64,000 bases of DNA from Rhexocercosporidium sp. MPI-PUGE-AT-0058 (GCA_020746875.1 JAGTJL010000015.1:1426001-1490000); one strand, 5' to 3'. Shown: positions 11,606-24,504, counted from the stretch's first letter. Program-made: numbers and translations. The notes: generated from the sequence alone by a model not told the origin.

Positions 11606-14466
11606 ATGCCTAGAAAGGCGCCTCAGTACGATGACTACAGAGTCGCAGTACAGCAGGCAAGGCTCCCATTTCCAGAGCTCCACAACCCCTCCTAACTCAA
11701 GCTCCAGATCATCCTCTCCTCCTCCGATACCGACTACCTTGACCAATTGATACCTGCCCTCAAAGATGCGACGAACTCGAATAGAACTCCGGGGCTCATG
11801 CAGAGCCTGTCCCTCTACGCCGAAGAGCGCGAGGCTGACATCGAGCGAATCGGCCTGACGAAACACGACGAGTTCCTACAATCTGTAAACCAGCTACAGA
11901 AAGTGCGCGAAGGGACCGTGTCACTTACAGCAGAGATCCTACAGCTCAATCAATCCATACAAACCAGCACGGAGAAGCTCGCGGCGCAGAAGGAGGCATT
12001 AGTAGACACGAAATCCATCCGTCAGAACATCGCCGAGGCCTCAGAAGCACTAAAGGAATCACTGAAGATATTACACGCGGTCAATCAGGCGCACGATTTG
12101 ATACGGAAGAAGAGCTATTATGCGGCATTGAAGGCGCTGGACGATCTGCAGAACGAGCATTTGATTCCTACGATCCAGAACAAGTATGCGACACAGCACA
12201 AGCTAGCGGAGATAATACAGAAGTCAATACCATCTTCACAGAAGGCTATCTCGGAAGCTGTCATGACTGATCTGAATACATGGCTTTATCGAATCAGAGA
12301 GACGTCGCAGTTCTTGGGGGAGGTTGCGTTCTACCACACAGAATTGAGACGGACGAGGCAGAAAGAGCGGATGGAGTCGAATGAATACCTGCGGAACTTC
12401 AAACTCAACTCTGCTATCGAGCTGGTGTTTGACGAGAGTGAGGAATTCGACGTACTAGACAATGAGGAGTTACATGTCGATTTCCAGCCTCTGTTTGAGT
12501 GCCTACATATCCACGAAGCATTGGGTCAAGTTGACAAGTTCAAAGCGGAGTATTCTGCGACACGGAGGAGGCAGAAGGAGCTGTTACTTCCTAGCTTTGT
12601 TGATTTGATGGAGGAGGATGAGCAGAGTCTGAGTAGTTTACTAGAGGGCATTGCTGGATTTGCGATCATTGAGAGGGCTACGATGAGGAGAGCTCACAAT
12701 CTGAGATCTCCTGTTGATGTGAGGATTTCTGGAATGAACGTCGATTCGGCTGCTAACAGGTTTTAGGTGGACGAATTATGGGATTCCATGTGTCAAACAG
12801 CGATCGCCTTGATCTCCAAAGCCTTGGACAAGGTTGACAATGCAGAAGTGCTGCTCAAGATCAAGGGTGTTATTGCTCTTTTCATCCAGACTATGGATGT
12901 AAGTACAACCTGAATGACCCCATGCTTGTCCCAGCTAACGTTTTAAGACCTGGGGATATTCTGTGGCAACACTGGACAGTTTCTTGCTTACCCTATTCGA
13001 CAAATACGCCGAGCTGCTCAAGAAGCGGTTCAGCGACGACTTCCAAGAAGTATATCCGCCAGCCCTACTTTATGAGAATATGCTAATGGCCTTCTAGATC
13101 GTTGCAAGCGATGACTACATGCCTATGCCTGTCACTAATGTTGATGAGTACAACAAAGTTGTGAACGTTTGTTGGTTCACACCAGACAAGCCTAGAGAAG
13201 AACTCGTGTATGTCCTTCATTCCATGGCCTTTGAGCCTCCACTAACGGCTAGACAGATTCCCATGTGTCCTCCCCTTCTCTCAGATGTATCCTCTCTGCT
13301 GCATCGACATCAGGAATTTCCTGAATCAGTTCTATTTCTTCTCAGACGACCACTTCCAACATCCCAATGTGATTGATGAGGCATTGAAGAAGGTATGTGT
13401 CTCTGCGCATAGTTTCAAACTTCCATACTGACCATTCCATAGTCTTTAGATCAGCTCCTCCTTGAAAAAGTCTGCCGGTCTCTCGTAGAACGACTAAGCT
13501 CCCAATACCTTGGCCAAATCGTCCAAATCCTCATCAATCTAGAACATTTTGAAACCGCTTGCCGTGAACTCGAACAGCTTCTCATAGCAGCCCGTTCATC
13601 CACATCAGCAGGTGGACCCATCGTGCTAGATGCCACAGAAGAATTCCGCAGCAACAAGAAGACAGCCGAAAAGCGTATCTTCGAGCTCGTCAACTCCAAG
13701 ATCGACGATCTTGTTGAAACAGCCGAGTATGACTGGTATGTTCTCTTCTCTTGCAAGATCTACTGAAATGGTTTTGCTAATGCAAACACAGGATGGCAAG
13801 CACACTTGAAAGCGAACCCAGTAATTACATGCAAACACTAACGCGTTACCTCTCTAACATCATGAACTCCACTCTCCTTGGCCTGCCAAGAGAAATTAAG
13901 GAGCTCATTTACTTTGACGCCCTCTCACACGCCGCAAATATGATCCTCGTAGGTCCCTTCTTCCCCATCCCACACTCTCCTTCCTCCCCCTTCAAGTACC
14001 TCTAACAAAGCCCTCACACAGGCCCTCCCCCTCTCCCCCTCGGTCAAGAAAATAAATCCCAACGGCGTCGCCGCCCTCGCAAAAGATGTCAATTACCTTT
14101 CTGACTTCGTTGACACCCTCGACAACGCGCCCATTCTAAAAGAGAATCTCGACGAGTTACAACAAACCGTTCTACTCATGCAGACCGAGAACCCGGATGA
14201 GTTCTATGATGTGGGCATGCGGAATAAGAAATTTGGACGCGTGGATGCGATGAATGGACCGAGAATCTTAGAGAAGTATGTTTTTAACCTTTTCTCCCTT
14301 GATATCTTGATATCTTGCTATCTTGACTTTTCGGGCTGCTCAGGGCGATGTTTGATACTTGAGAACTCGTGCTAAGTATATCTACAGACTCACGTACACC
14401 GTCATGGCAAGTCCATCGCGAACAGACCGCCTCGGCAATTTCTCATCTAGATTCGGTATGCGCTAA
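11606..14466 (+). CDS. SEC15: Exocyst complex subunit Sec15
   Basis: Sec15 is the exocyst subunit that links the Rab GTPase Sec4 on secretory vesicles to the tethering complex at growth sites. The start ccaccATGcc opens MPRKAPQYDDYRVAVQQ. A GC-AG intron at 11657-11701 joins it to LQIILSSSDTDYLDQLIPAL. Further introns are at 12719-12766, 12899-12947 and at about 13045-13098, 13210-13257, 13392-13442, 13737-13792, 13951-14021 and 14277-14388. Spliced blocks match the family throughout: LRSPVDVDELWDSMCQTAI, DDYMPMPVTNVDEYNKVV, MYPLCCIDIRNFLNQFYFF, EYDWMASTLESEPSNYMQT and a C-terminus ending SSRFGMR. The N-terminal third is helical with coiled-coil character, and the length of roughly 780 residues is as expected. 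No missing segment was noticed. Confidence 0.95.
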
Positions 14467-15964
14467 GATGAGTGTGAGTACGAGAATTGGACGAGATAAC
14501 GAAGTTATGAATTGAACCTACCGTTCTTACACGATAGTGTAGGCTGGCAGGGCATCGGCGCCTTTGTACAGTATGTAAGCTGTCGGGAATATAATCGAAA
14601 TAGGTTGAAGATTTCATACAATCAATGAAGCAGTATGAAATCTGTATAGGCTCATATTCGCCTCCCAGAGGTGTACTCTCATAAATGTGAAGCCACTTGG
14701 ATACAGCTAGATCAACATTGCAGAATAGCATGATTGCTCAAAATTGTCGAAACAGCAATACCACCCACTACTACATACCTTATCCTTTCTCTCCTCCAAG
14801 TCATTCCACTCCCCCTCCCTCCTTAACGCTTACATACACATACCTCCCTCTATATCTCTTCCTCCCACTAGATTAGATCCATCACCAAGTCAACTCAACT
14901 CAATTCCATTCCATTCCATTCCATTATCCATTCCATTCCATCATCCATTCCAAAAGAATGTTACTTTTCGATTCTCACATACCAACAAACCCACACTCAC
15001 CATCCGTCACCCTTGTCTCTCTCTTTCAAGTCATGAGGTTTCAGATCAGATTCAATCTAAGCTACCCTCCTTCCTTCGGGATCTTCTTTCAAGGATCATA
15101 CTGTACGCGCACTGCCCAAGCTGAACTAAGCTAAGATAAGGCGGCACGGAGGAAGACAGGTCTCTGAACTCGCAATTCCTTAGCAGGTAGATATTCTTGT
15201 TGTAGATCATGGGAGGGAGGAGGAGAGGGGTTATATAAATATAAAGTAATTGATGGGTGAGACCACCATCGTAATTGTTTTGTAGTGAAGTGGTGTGATT
15301 TATTAAGACAGTGGTTAGTGAGCATAATAAGTTAGTGAGGCTCTGTCTGGGTTATCGAGGACTCACTACCCCAGAAAATTAGGAATTGGCAACGCAGTGA
15401 GTCTAGTCATAGAGAACCGAGTTTCGAAATTTGATTCATCAAACAGTACATGATTAGATGTTACCCATTTAAATAAAAAAATAAAATTGTTTCAAGTCTT
15501 TGTTTATATTGTTCACAGCACGAAGTCACAATTGACGAAGACTTTTCCAAAGAAGAAAAGACATTTATATTTTGGTTCAATCATTAACAAGCCGCCCATC
15601 CATCCACCTCCGTCCATGTCATCCTAGCCACAAAGAATCCAGCGCGCCAGAGAAGTAGATGGAAAATTTGGATGTCGAAAAGCAAATTCCTGTCGAAGTA
15701 ACTGGGTACTGGGCAACCTCAAACTCCATTTCATTCCAAGCCGGCTGAGCCCAGCCAAGCCAAGCAAAACGACACATCGAAAAAGTTCAGTCTACCGCCC
15801 ATCCTCCCGTTCCTGAAGTCTTAGCAAAGCCGAGCTGGAACTCAACTATGCATTCCTTGCTAGTACTGTTATTCTGGTTCTGTTTTTATTGCTGTTGTTC
15901 ATTCCTTCGTGAAAAGTCGGTGTACCGTGAACGGTACATCGAGTGCAGATCTCCTCCACTCCAT
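14467..15964. other. Intergenic, convergent 3' ends of SEC15 and hapE
   Basis: This is 1.5 kb of pyrimidine-rich to AT-rich sequence. An open frame at 14744-15124 (+) is Ser/Pro/His-rich low-complexity reading with no family signal and is not called a gene. Confidence 0.55.
14903..14951. repeat. ATTCC tandem repeat
   Basis: The pentamer ATTCC is repeated about nine times with two ATC interruptions. It is a simple satellite-like tract in intergenic DNA. Confidence 0.85.
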
Positions 15965-17254
15965 CTAAACCTCGTAGTCACGCTCGCCTTCTGCATCAGC
16001 GTCGCCTTCTCCTCCGTCATGGCGTGGGTAGTTATGTCCTGGGTCTTGGCCTACAGATGGATCTTGAGGGCGGTGTTGGGGCATTTGATACATTTGCTAT
16101 TGATGTCAGTCTCAAAATGTCAAGCAGCAAACGAAGAGAGGGGCATCATACCTGCTGTGGTTGCATAGGTGGGTATCCACCGTAAATACCCTCAATATCA
16201 TTGTACATCTGCTGCTGTGGCGCCGCGCCATATGGAGCTGGCGGGCCAGGTTGAACCTGGGGCGCATACATATTCTGCTGTCTGTAATCCTGCTCCTGGT
16301 GCCCAAGTCCGATGTAGTCCGGTGGTGGCATATGACCATGTCCACCTGCATTCTGCGGGATGCTCTGCGGTGGAAGTTGTGCGCCTCCAGGAGCTGGAGC
16401 AGAAGGCTGCGCAGCACCAGTAGCTCTCTTCGCGTGACTGGCTGCCTCTTCACGGGGAACGATGTCGATCAGAAAGTCAAACATGTCAGATTTAGCTAGT
16501 GCCGAGGCGATGTCTGATCGTTGGAGGGTACGACGCTTGTTCTCCTCTGCGTGGATCCAGGCGCGCATTGTAAGTTCTGTGATGAAGATATCGCAACCTT
16601 TCGCGAAGAGGATTGGTGCTTCGGCAGAGATCATCTTCACATCTGGATCGGCCTTCATGACTTTCTTGATACGTGCGAGGGGTAGCTGGTGGAGTTTGTA
16701 GTCGTGAGTTTCGGATTCGAGGTGGTTGATTACGTGCTGCCAGTATGTGGTGAGGATGTCTTTGTAGTTGCCGTGAAGACCTTGATTGACCTGATGAAAA
16801 TTAGCTTGCGTGTAATTCCTCAGGACCAAATGTAGAGCATCGGCCGACATGGATCGCGATCGGTTCGCGAATAGAGAAAATAGACATACATTTGCCCAAG
16901 CACCCGTGTAGAATTCCGCGACTGGCGCAAAGCCTTGAGCCGCAAGCTATAACTCATCAGCACCTCTGTTCGTCCTCATCGCAATCTCACAGGATGGCTA
17001 TCTCTTACCGCGGAACTGGCACCTAGCAAACAAACGTATCGTTAGCCAATTATTCTCTTCCGCTCTAAGCAGCGTTTGCTTTTCATCCACTGACAATATC
17101 CTTCCAGTCTGCTCTGCTCCACCAACCTCGCACAAAGGAAGAAGACAAGGGTATTTCACGTACCATAGTGACCCCCGTGGCTCGTATCATAAGTAGGAGC
17201 TTGTGCGCGCTGTCCTTGCTGACCATGCGACGAGCTTGGTGGATTCTGATCCAT
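15965..17254 (-). CDS. hapE: CCAAT-binding complex subunit HapE (NF-YC/Hap5)
   Basis: HapE is the histone-fold subunit of the CCAAT-binding complex; it pairs with HapC and recruits HapB (and HapX in iron control). Five exons are inferred: 17254-17164, a 14-nt micro-exon and a 57-nt exon within 17030-16890, 16790-16152 and 16096-15965. Spliced, the N-terminus reads [16 protein letters not shown] and then [19 protein letters not shown]. The histone fold follows, with [40 protein letters not shown] and [12 protein letters not shown]. The tail is Gln/Pro-rich. The last intron (16097-16151) begins inside the PQQ run. Read through, it adds only Val and a stop, while splicing adds an acidic tail ending [14 protein letters not shown], as in relatives. 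Total is about 310 residues. Confidence 0.93.
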
Positions 17255-18881
17255 GATTGCGATTGTGGTCTGCCTAATCTGCTTATGCGCTTCCCTGATT
17301 GACTATCTTCTCGATCGGCAGGCGATGAATGTTCAATGGCAGCTCGACTCGACCCGAATGGTAGATGGAATGCGCTTCGCGACTCTGTTTGTCGCGGCTG
17401 TTGTGCGGTGGGTGGTGTTTGGAAAGAAGGAAAGACGGCGTAGTGCAGCTGACTTGTGTTTGACGGGATCCGGGTGATCGGATGTGCAGTGGGGGAACTG
17501 TAACACTGCAGCTTGTGCCTTGCCTTGCTTTGCGCAGTGTGATAGAAGACGGAATCGAGTGCTGATGAAGCTCTCGAGAGCTTGTTGACAGCTTCGTCGA
17601 ATGGGCGTTGTGATTGGTTGCGCAAAGCTGTGATGTTGATGTCTGGTCGGGAGCTTGGTGAATGGGTCAGTTTTGCGGAGGGGTTGGGGGGGGTTGGCTT
17701 CGGAAGAGGTGGTTGGCTCGACTTCTGTTTGGCGAGGGGAAAACCAGGGCAGGCGAGACGATGAGCAGCGAGTCAAATGCTGAGCTGCCAATAATGTGAG
17801 TGTGATGAGCTTCTTGATAGGACGATATCTATGAAATGACAGGTCCGACCAAATGAGATGGGGACATCCGCCCACCGCATATGAGACATATTATCCAGTG
17901 GTTCGGAAGGATGGAGGGAGGTATGGAGGCATGGAGGTACAAGAAATTGGTCCCAAGCACGTACCTGATGCAAGTATCGTTATCCAGTCAATCTCTTAAT
18001 GTACGATGCTTCTTTCGTCCTTGTCATGTGGGGTTGGTGAGAGCAGGCCCACGGTGTATGGATGGACAGGAGGAGCAGATCAAATGGCAACGAGGCGCCA
18101 CGGGCAGATATATATGTGCAGACCTGGCTTTCTATTCACATTGGGCAGTCATCTTCATGCAGGCGTTTCGGGGGGAATAGAGTATGATGTGGGATGTGGG
18201 ATGGCTTCTGGGCCTGGAGGGAGGTGTTGGCTTCGAGGTGTGCGTTGGCCATTTCCACCACCCACCATCACCATCTGAGGCTTCACATCATCGTCATCTT
18301 CATCCCACCGCCTCCTTCCCATGCACACCATATATATCTGAAACTAGGCAAGCAGGTCGGGAAAGACGCAGACAACAAGGCTGAGTCCCGAGACCACGAT
18401 GCCCGTATCTGTACGATGAACACAGAGGCCCATAAGAAGACCGCACCGCACCGCTTCTTTGGCCTTGCTGTGGTGCTGTGAGCCATCGCCCTTCTCTTGC
18501 TGCCCAAGCGAAACTAAACAAGACTTTCTGATTCGTGTAGATGCTTCGGCAGTCTACCCCAAGATTGGTCCTTTCTTTTCTTTTTCCTTCTGCCTGCACT
18601 CGACAGTCCTTTCTGTACTCCTTGACATAAAAGGCCATGGCACCACTGTCAAATCTGCAGCTGAACTGTAGGATATCTTGAAGTTCCCATGGAAGTACAG
18701 TACCGAGTTACATAAGGTCCCTGTAGGTCTCGGATTTAACTTGACCGACTTTTGATCGACGCTAGTGCCAAACAAGTTAGCCGAGAATCTTCTAGCCGAA
18801 CAACTTTTGACATTTTCCTCCAAAGCTTCACGAACTTTTCTACTCTGCCTACCTCCAGACAACAGCCAATCCACCACCACC
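17255..18881. promoter_or_regulatory. Shared upstream region of hapE (-) and FCF2 (+)
   Basis: This 1.6 kb separates two divergent housekeeping genes and must hold both promoters. I see no coding signal. The FCF2-proximal part (18480-18880) is pyrimidine-rich on the plus strand, as is common just upstream of fungal start codons. Confidence 0.5.
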
Positions 18882-19818
18882 ATGGCAGACGGAGATATTT
18901 CTGATGAGCAGCTCAAGCAATTGCTCAAGGATGCCGAGCAGAGATTGCGAAACAAAGGGAAGCAGCAGACCCAGATTTCTACTGCTTCTTCTCTCGAATT
19001 AAAGTACGCCGTGCACCCCGCAGCTACCCTTCACTTTCTACAACGTCTACTGACTCTGCTTCTCAGCCTGCCCAAGATCACGGTCCAGAACCCCATCGTC
19101 TCTTACATCAAATCCACAAAGACCGGCGCACAAGTTGACCGATCCCACCTCGTCACAGAGAAGGAGCGCAAGCTAGCAAATGGCACCCGCATTGTGGAAG
19201 ACCCCATCACAATCAAGAAGCGCGCTGAAGAGGTAAGAACAACTCCCCCACATTTTTGGCCCCTATTCTTCTGTGAGGAAAATTTCCAATCAAAACATGA
19301 CGCAGAATTTGGTCCCGTCTTGGGTACCGCCCTGCACTCCATGATGTCTTATTATCATAGTTACACTGAGAAGAAACACAACTACCATGACGCTATTTGA
19401 TCCTTGTGATGAATCGAGCTAATTGGCGAAATAGGAGAAGAAAGCTACCGCAGGAGCAGACTGGTACAACATGCCGAAGACAAATCTGACCCCCGAGCTC
19501 AAGCGCGATCTACAATTACTTCGCATGCGAGACGTTCTTGACCCAAAGAGACATTACAAGAAGGACAACAAGAAGCAGCAAGTACCTGAGTTCTCACAAG
19601 TCGGCACTATCATCGAGGGTCCTACCGAATACTTCAGCTCCCGGTTGATGAACAAGGATCGCAAGAGGACTTTGGTCGAAGAGGTTCTTGCTGGTGAGAA
19701 GACTAGCGGTCGCTTCAAGTCGAAATACAATGAGATCCAGGATGCGAAGACAAGTGGAAAGAAGGCGCACTACAAGAAGTTGAGAGATTCGCGGAAGAAG
19801 GGTGTTCTGAAGCGTTGA
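18882..19818 (+). CDS. FCF2: rRNA-processing protein Fcf2
   Basis: Fcf2 is a nucleolar factor of the small-subunit processome needed for early pre-rRNA cleavages. The start accaccATGgca (MADGDISDEQLKQLLKDAEQ) has the best Kozak context, although frame is open further upstream. Introns at 19004-19066 and 19233-19434 give about 223 residues. Family blocks are ATAGADWYNMPKTNLTPELK, RDLQLLRMRDVLDPKRHYKK and IIEGPTEYFSSRLMNKDRKR. The C-terminus is Lys-rich. The second intron, about 200 nt, is unusually long for this window. No defects were seen. Confidence 0.94.
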
Positions 19819-20802
19819 AAAAGAGAGCAAAATTCTTTCGACAAACCACAACACAATTTTGGAGGACAACCTACCAACAATACTGTCCCTATGGTGTCGG
19901 TACCTCGAGACAATCATCTCGGCATCAGTCTCCGGGACACAATCAACATAATGATGATCTTCTGCCCAGGGAAGATAGTCAAATGGTGTTCTTGCCGACT
20001 CCAAGGTGTGCGAACACACCCAAACATGCTTTGCACGTAATGGCAGCGTTGTATCAAGCCACAGGCATTACCTGATGTGGTAAGAATCTTGGCACGAGCC
20101 TGTTGAGACCCGGGCTGCAAGATAGAAGCATTAACTCGAGCTACATAGCAGAACGTTTTCACTTCGTGCTATAAGTATTACATTTCTGTTATACGAAGCA
20201 ACACCTTCCCCGCTTGCTGAAATGCCTCGGCTTTGGTGGTTGTTCAAAGTAAGAAGTGGCTTGCATGTAAGTGTCAGGAACAGCCCACTGGGACTTTAGG
20301 ACAGGAGGGAGGTACTCAACCAGTTTCAACTGCGAGTGGTGGCGGTTACCCAGGCACTTGGAAACTGTCAGCCTTTTACACTTTAGATACTTTAAATGCA
20401 AGATATCTTGTGTAATTCAACCCCAGATCATGTGAAGAACAAATTTGAACAATTCGCTGCTTGATTCTTAGGAGGCTGCTTTGGAAGACTGTAGATATCC
20501 CAAAGTTCACGTTGAGATAGCGTCCAAACGTAGATCATCATGTTGTGAGAAGTGTGAATTAAAATAAGTAGCAGCTTTATTTGATTTGCCATTGTCAATT
20601 AATCAGATCATCGCAATATATCAAAATCATCTGGAAGTTCCGCCTTTCAAAGAGTAACTCTGCTCGATTTTCCACTGTGGAAATGTTTGTGAAGCTGGAA
20701 CCTGCGACGGCAATCGGAGCCGCTTGTGAGGCCGCCGAGAAATATTTTGGAGAGCTTCACATTTCAACATCAGCCCGTCTCACCACACCACACCGGAACT
20801 CC
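19819..20802. other. Intergenic, 1 kb
   Basis: This stretch holds the FCF2 3' UTR and the RSM10 promoter. I see no gene, repeat or structured RNA that can be supported. Confidence 0.5.
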
Positions 20803-21899
20803 AATGGCAACATCAACTACCCTACGCATACCCTGGCGGGCAATCGTGCAGTCAACAGTAAATAATCCACATCAAATCCTCCTTGGAGGCCTCCTTGGAG
20901 GTGCAGATAGCTAATTGCGCCACAGAGCAAACCATCGACGAGTCTTCTTCGAACACCATGCATAACGCCTCTCCTCCCCTCGACACGACGACATGCATCC
21001 TCCGAGCCATTCGATATAAGTAGTTTCTCACAAGCAGAGAGACAGCAATTAGTAGATAGCAGAGTCGGCAGTGAAGCAGCCCAGAACAGCGAACCGTACA
21101 TCTCCCTCCCTCCTCAACCCCCAACCTAATTACCATCAAACCAAATCTAACAAACCACCAGACAACCCACCGAACCACTCACACCCTCCACCCTCCGCCT
21201 CCCCCGTGCAGTTCAAGCAGCCTACCTACGCCCCCTCCGCCGAACACCCACCTACGGCGTGCCGACCTGCGATCTCCAACTCCGTTCGTACAGCATCCGC
21301 AACCTCGAATTCTTCTCCGACTTCGCCCTCCGCGCAGCCTACTATCTCGGTCTGCCTGCTCACGGGCCCGTTCCCCTTCCGCGCATTGTCGAGCGCTGGA
21401 CCGTTCCCAGAGGCAGTTTCGTGCATAAGAAGAGTCAGGAGAATTTCGAGAGGAGGACGGTGAGGAGACTCATTCAGATCCGGGATGGGGAGGCGCAGGC
21501 GCAGGAGTTGTGGTTGGCATTTTTGAGGAAACATGCGTATTATGGGGTGGGTATGAAGGCGAACGTTTGGGAGTTTGCGGGGGTTGGTAGGTTGATCCTT
21601 TTCTTTGGTTGTAAATTGACTAGGGGATCATGGCTGGATCTCGAATTGGGATTGAATTGGATCAGATGGGAATTGGATGAGAAGCAGTGTGGGATATTTG
21701 CTAACACACATCTACAGAAGTCGGCAAGGATATGGACGCCCAAATGGAGAAGATGCGAGACGAGCTTGAAAGTACACTTGGAGACTTTGCGTTCAAGAAG
21801 AATGGCGAGACGGGGAAGAAGGTTATGGAGGTTATCAACCGGGAGAACTTCAGGGCTGCGACTGGTGGGAATGCGCCTATGATCAAGAAGACCCCTTGA
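20803..21899 (+). CDS. RSM10: Mitochondrial small-subunit ribosomal protein S10 (uS10m)
   Basis: This is a component of the mitochondrial 37S ribosomal subunit. The body at about 21190-21899 is certain: LPRAVQAAYLRPLRRTPTYG, VPTCDLQLRSYSIRNLEFF, YYLGLPAHGPVPLPRIVERW and FLRKHAYYGVGMKANVWEF. An intron at about 21586-21718 precedes VGKDMDAQMEKMRDELESTL. The N-terminus needs splicing because a stop lies at about 21147 in frame. The likely first exon is the Met at 20803 (MATSTTLRIPWRAIVQST), which reads like a mitochondrial presequence and ends at a GTAAAT donor. Joining it in phase to the body probably needs one more small exon between 20860 and 21160 that I could not fix. Confidence 0.85.
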
Positions 21900-22300
21900 A
21901 ATAAGTCAGAATAGGAGGCAGTGCTGTATAAACAGATCCGTTTGGGAGAGGTCTATGTAGAATATCATGCATGGTTGGGGGAGAGGGTTGATGAGTCGAC
22001 TAGCTGGCTTGTATAGTAGGAACACATGTTGTAGAGAATACCAACGAATTCCATATCCTATTCGTTTGGATCTCTCGAACTTTATTCTGCATGTAGAAGA
22101 CATAAGTAGTCATCATACGTCCTACTGATAGGCGCAAGAGGAGTCCAAATCCATCACGTGCCCTCGCGTCGATATCGTGAACCTAGAAAAAATCATCTCA
22201 TTTCATCCCGTCTCATCTTGCCCCATCTCATCTCATCCTCAACCTTTCAGACTCATACTCAGACCAAGACTTGGTGACAACTCACATCAGCGAATCAACC
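21900..22300. other. Short intergenic RSM10-MSW1
   Basis: This 400 bp lies between two same-strand genes for mitochondrial translation. Its last 130 bases repeat TCATCTC/CATCTCATC strings. No gene is seen. Confidence 0.5.
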
Positions 22301-24002
22301 ATGTTCCCCTCAACACGACACACCCGCCTCCTGCAACGCCCTCTCCGCTCTCTCCTCTGGTCAATCCATCCCCATCCATCTCCACGCACCTACACTCAAA
22401 CCCAGATATCAAATTTCTCATCCTCCCCTCCTCCCCCCTCAATCCCATCTCCCTCCCCCCCTTCTCCTCCACAAACAATATTCTCCGGTATCCAGCCAAC
22501 TGGCATCCCTCATCTCGGTAACTACCTCGGCGCCCTCCGGACCTGGACCACCCTCCAGAACACCGCCGCCCCAACAACGAAACTGTTCTTCTCGGTCGTA
22601 GACCTACATGCCATTACGCTCTTTCAGAGACCGGAGGATCTGAGACGGTGGAGGAAAGAGTCACTTGCGAGTTTGCTGGCGTGTGGAATTAGGGAGGAGA
22701 GGAGTGTGCTTTTTTGGCAAGGTCAGGTATGTATGGGAGCAGGTTTCTTTTGATTTGGTTCTGGAAGTAGCTTTAAGCTTTGAACTTGCGATTTGCAAGG
22801 ATGAAGAGGCAATTAATTTGACCATTGGGTTGCTGATATTCGGTTGGCTTGTGAGAGAGTGAAAGAGACTCTTGGAAGTGCACTCATGGCTAAGCTGTGT
22901 CGTTAATCTGAACTGAGCGAGTTCGAGGTTGAAGACCGAAGTTGACATCAAATCGATCGCTAACTTTCTTCTTAAACAGGTATCGGCTCACTCGGAGCTA
23001 ATGTGGATTCTAAGCTGTACAGCCAGCATGGGGTATCTCTCACGGATGACCCAATGGAAGGTATATTTCTCCCTTCCTCGTCAGCTTCTATCTGTTTTTC
23101 TCCCAAAACGTTCCATCTGATGTTTTCGTTAAAATGCTAACCAAACCAACAGAGCAAATTATCACTCTCAGACAACACATCTCCCCTAGATGAGAGCAGC
23201 AAGTCGAAACTCAAACTTGGTCTGTTTTCGTATCCTGTGCTACAGGCTGCGGATATTTTAGTACATAGGTATGTTCTTCCTCATCGATAGTAATGAGATT
23301 AGCATAAAGCTAAGAATAGACTTAAATAGAGCAACCCATGTGCCAGTCGGTGAAGATCAAAGCCAGCATCTTGAGTTCGCTCGTGAATGCGTCACGAATT
23401 TCAACCATACATACAGCTGTTCCCACCTAGTAACTCCACAGACTATCCTTTGTATGTCACAGTTATCTATCCTCCTCTCATCACTACCTCTCATGTCCTT
23501 CTCAGACTCACACATCATCATCTCATGCACTAACACTCCCACAGCCCCAACAAAACGCATAATGTCCCTCACAACCCCTTCATCCAAAATGTCCAAATCA
23601 GCCCCTTCCCCCCTCTCCCGCATCCTGATAACCGACTCTCCCACAACAATAACCCAAAAAATATCCTCCGCCCTAACCGACTCCCAAAACAACGTCTCCT
23701 GGGACCCCATCTCCCGGCCCGGTGTATCTAACCTCCTCACGCTCCTCTCATCTTTCGACGAACACGGACGTAGTCCGCAGGAACTAGGTGAGAAATTGGA
23801 GATGGAGGGAATGGGGCTGGGCGCGTTTAAGAAGTTAGTTGCGGGCGCTGTGGGGGAGGGGTTGAGGGGCGTGAGGGAGGAGTTTGAGAGGGTGATGGCG
23901 GAGGAGGGGTATGTAGAGGAGGTTGCTAGACGGGGGGCGGTGAGGGCGAAAGAGAGTGCTGAGGAGACTATGGTGCTTGTTAGGGAGGCTGTGGGTTTGT
24001 AG
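22301..24002 (+). CDS. MSW1: Mitochondrial tryptophanyl-tRNA synthetase
   Basis: This class Ic synthetase charges mitochondrial tRNA-Trp. The start at 22301 (MFPSTRHTRLLQRPLRSLL) gives an Arg-rich, Ser/Pro-rich targeting sequence. The HIGH-type signature is in SGIQPTGIPHLGNYLGALR, and the KMSKS loop is seen as SSKMSKSAPSPLSRI. Introns lie at 22727-22979, 23061-23152, 23269-23329 and about 23452-23543. The joins give SELMWILSCTASMGYLSRM, LGLFSYPVLQAADILVHR, ATHVPVGEDQSQHLEFAREC and then SPTKRIMSL. The C-terminus ends MVLVREAVGL. The gene lies directly downstream of RSM10. The family is certain; the fourth intron's exact ends are less so. Confidence 0.93.
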
Positions 24003-24046
24003 GTTAGAAGTGAGAAGGTGAAAGGAATGTGTATAATGGGTATGTA

Positions 24047-24271
24047 CTATATGTATGATGTGTACATGGTGTCTGTCTTGTAAGATATGTATGTCTCCCT
24101 ACCGAATAGATGATCGACCTTACAAAGCACAAAAGCCCCAGCCTGAAGCTTTCTTGAGAAGTGAGGCACAGTATGGTAGAGATTCGCCAAATCTTGTTTC
24201 GAGACTTGAGGCCCAGAGTCAATAATGGAAATGAGGTCATTTTCTTGTAGAACATCATATAATCTTCTCAA
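24047..24271 (-). CDS. Unrecognised coding-like fragment
   Basis: This open frame reads LRRLYDVLQENDLISIIDSG then PQVSKQDLANLYHTVPHFS, which is protein-like in composition but without a family I can name. It sits just downstream of MSW1 and next to the broken carboxylesterase piece, with no convincing start or splice partners. It may be a gene remnant. Confidence 0.25.
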   Translation of the reverse strand: MRRLYDVLQENDLISIIDSGPQVSKQDLANLYHTVPHFSRKLQAGAFVLCKVDHLFGRETYISYKTDTMYTSYI

Positions 24272-24504
24272 TTACTGGTCAAATTGCTTCTTCGGCAGCT
24301 TCAGTCAACTGCTCTAGCGAGCGGACGAAGGATTTCCATCAATAACATAGCCAAGACTCTTACTTTTAGAGACCTGAGCGCCAATGTTCTTCCCCTCTCG
24401 CTAATAACTATTCTTACAGATTCTCATATTAGTCTAGAGGGAGGCCAAGAGCATCACACTGCTCTTTCTCGTCAAAAGGAACCTGTCTACCATTCCACTG
24501 AAGC

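Noticed and set aside
14744..15124. 126-residue open frame rich in Ser, His, Pro and Ile
   Set aside because: It is a low-complexity reading through the ATTCC repeat, with no family motif or conserved block.
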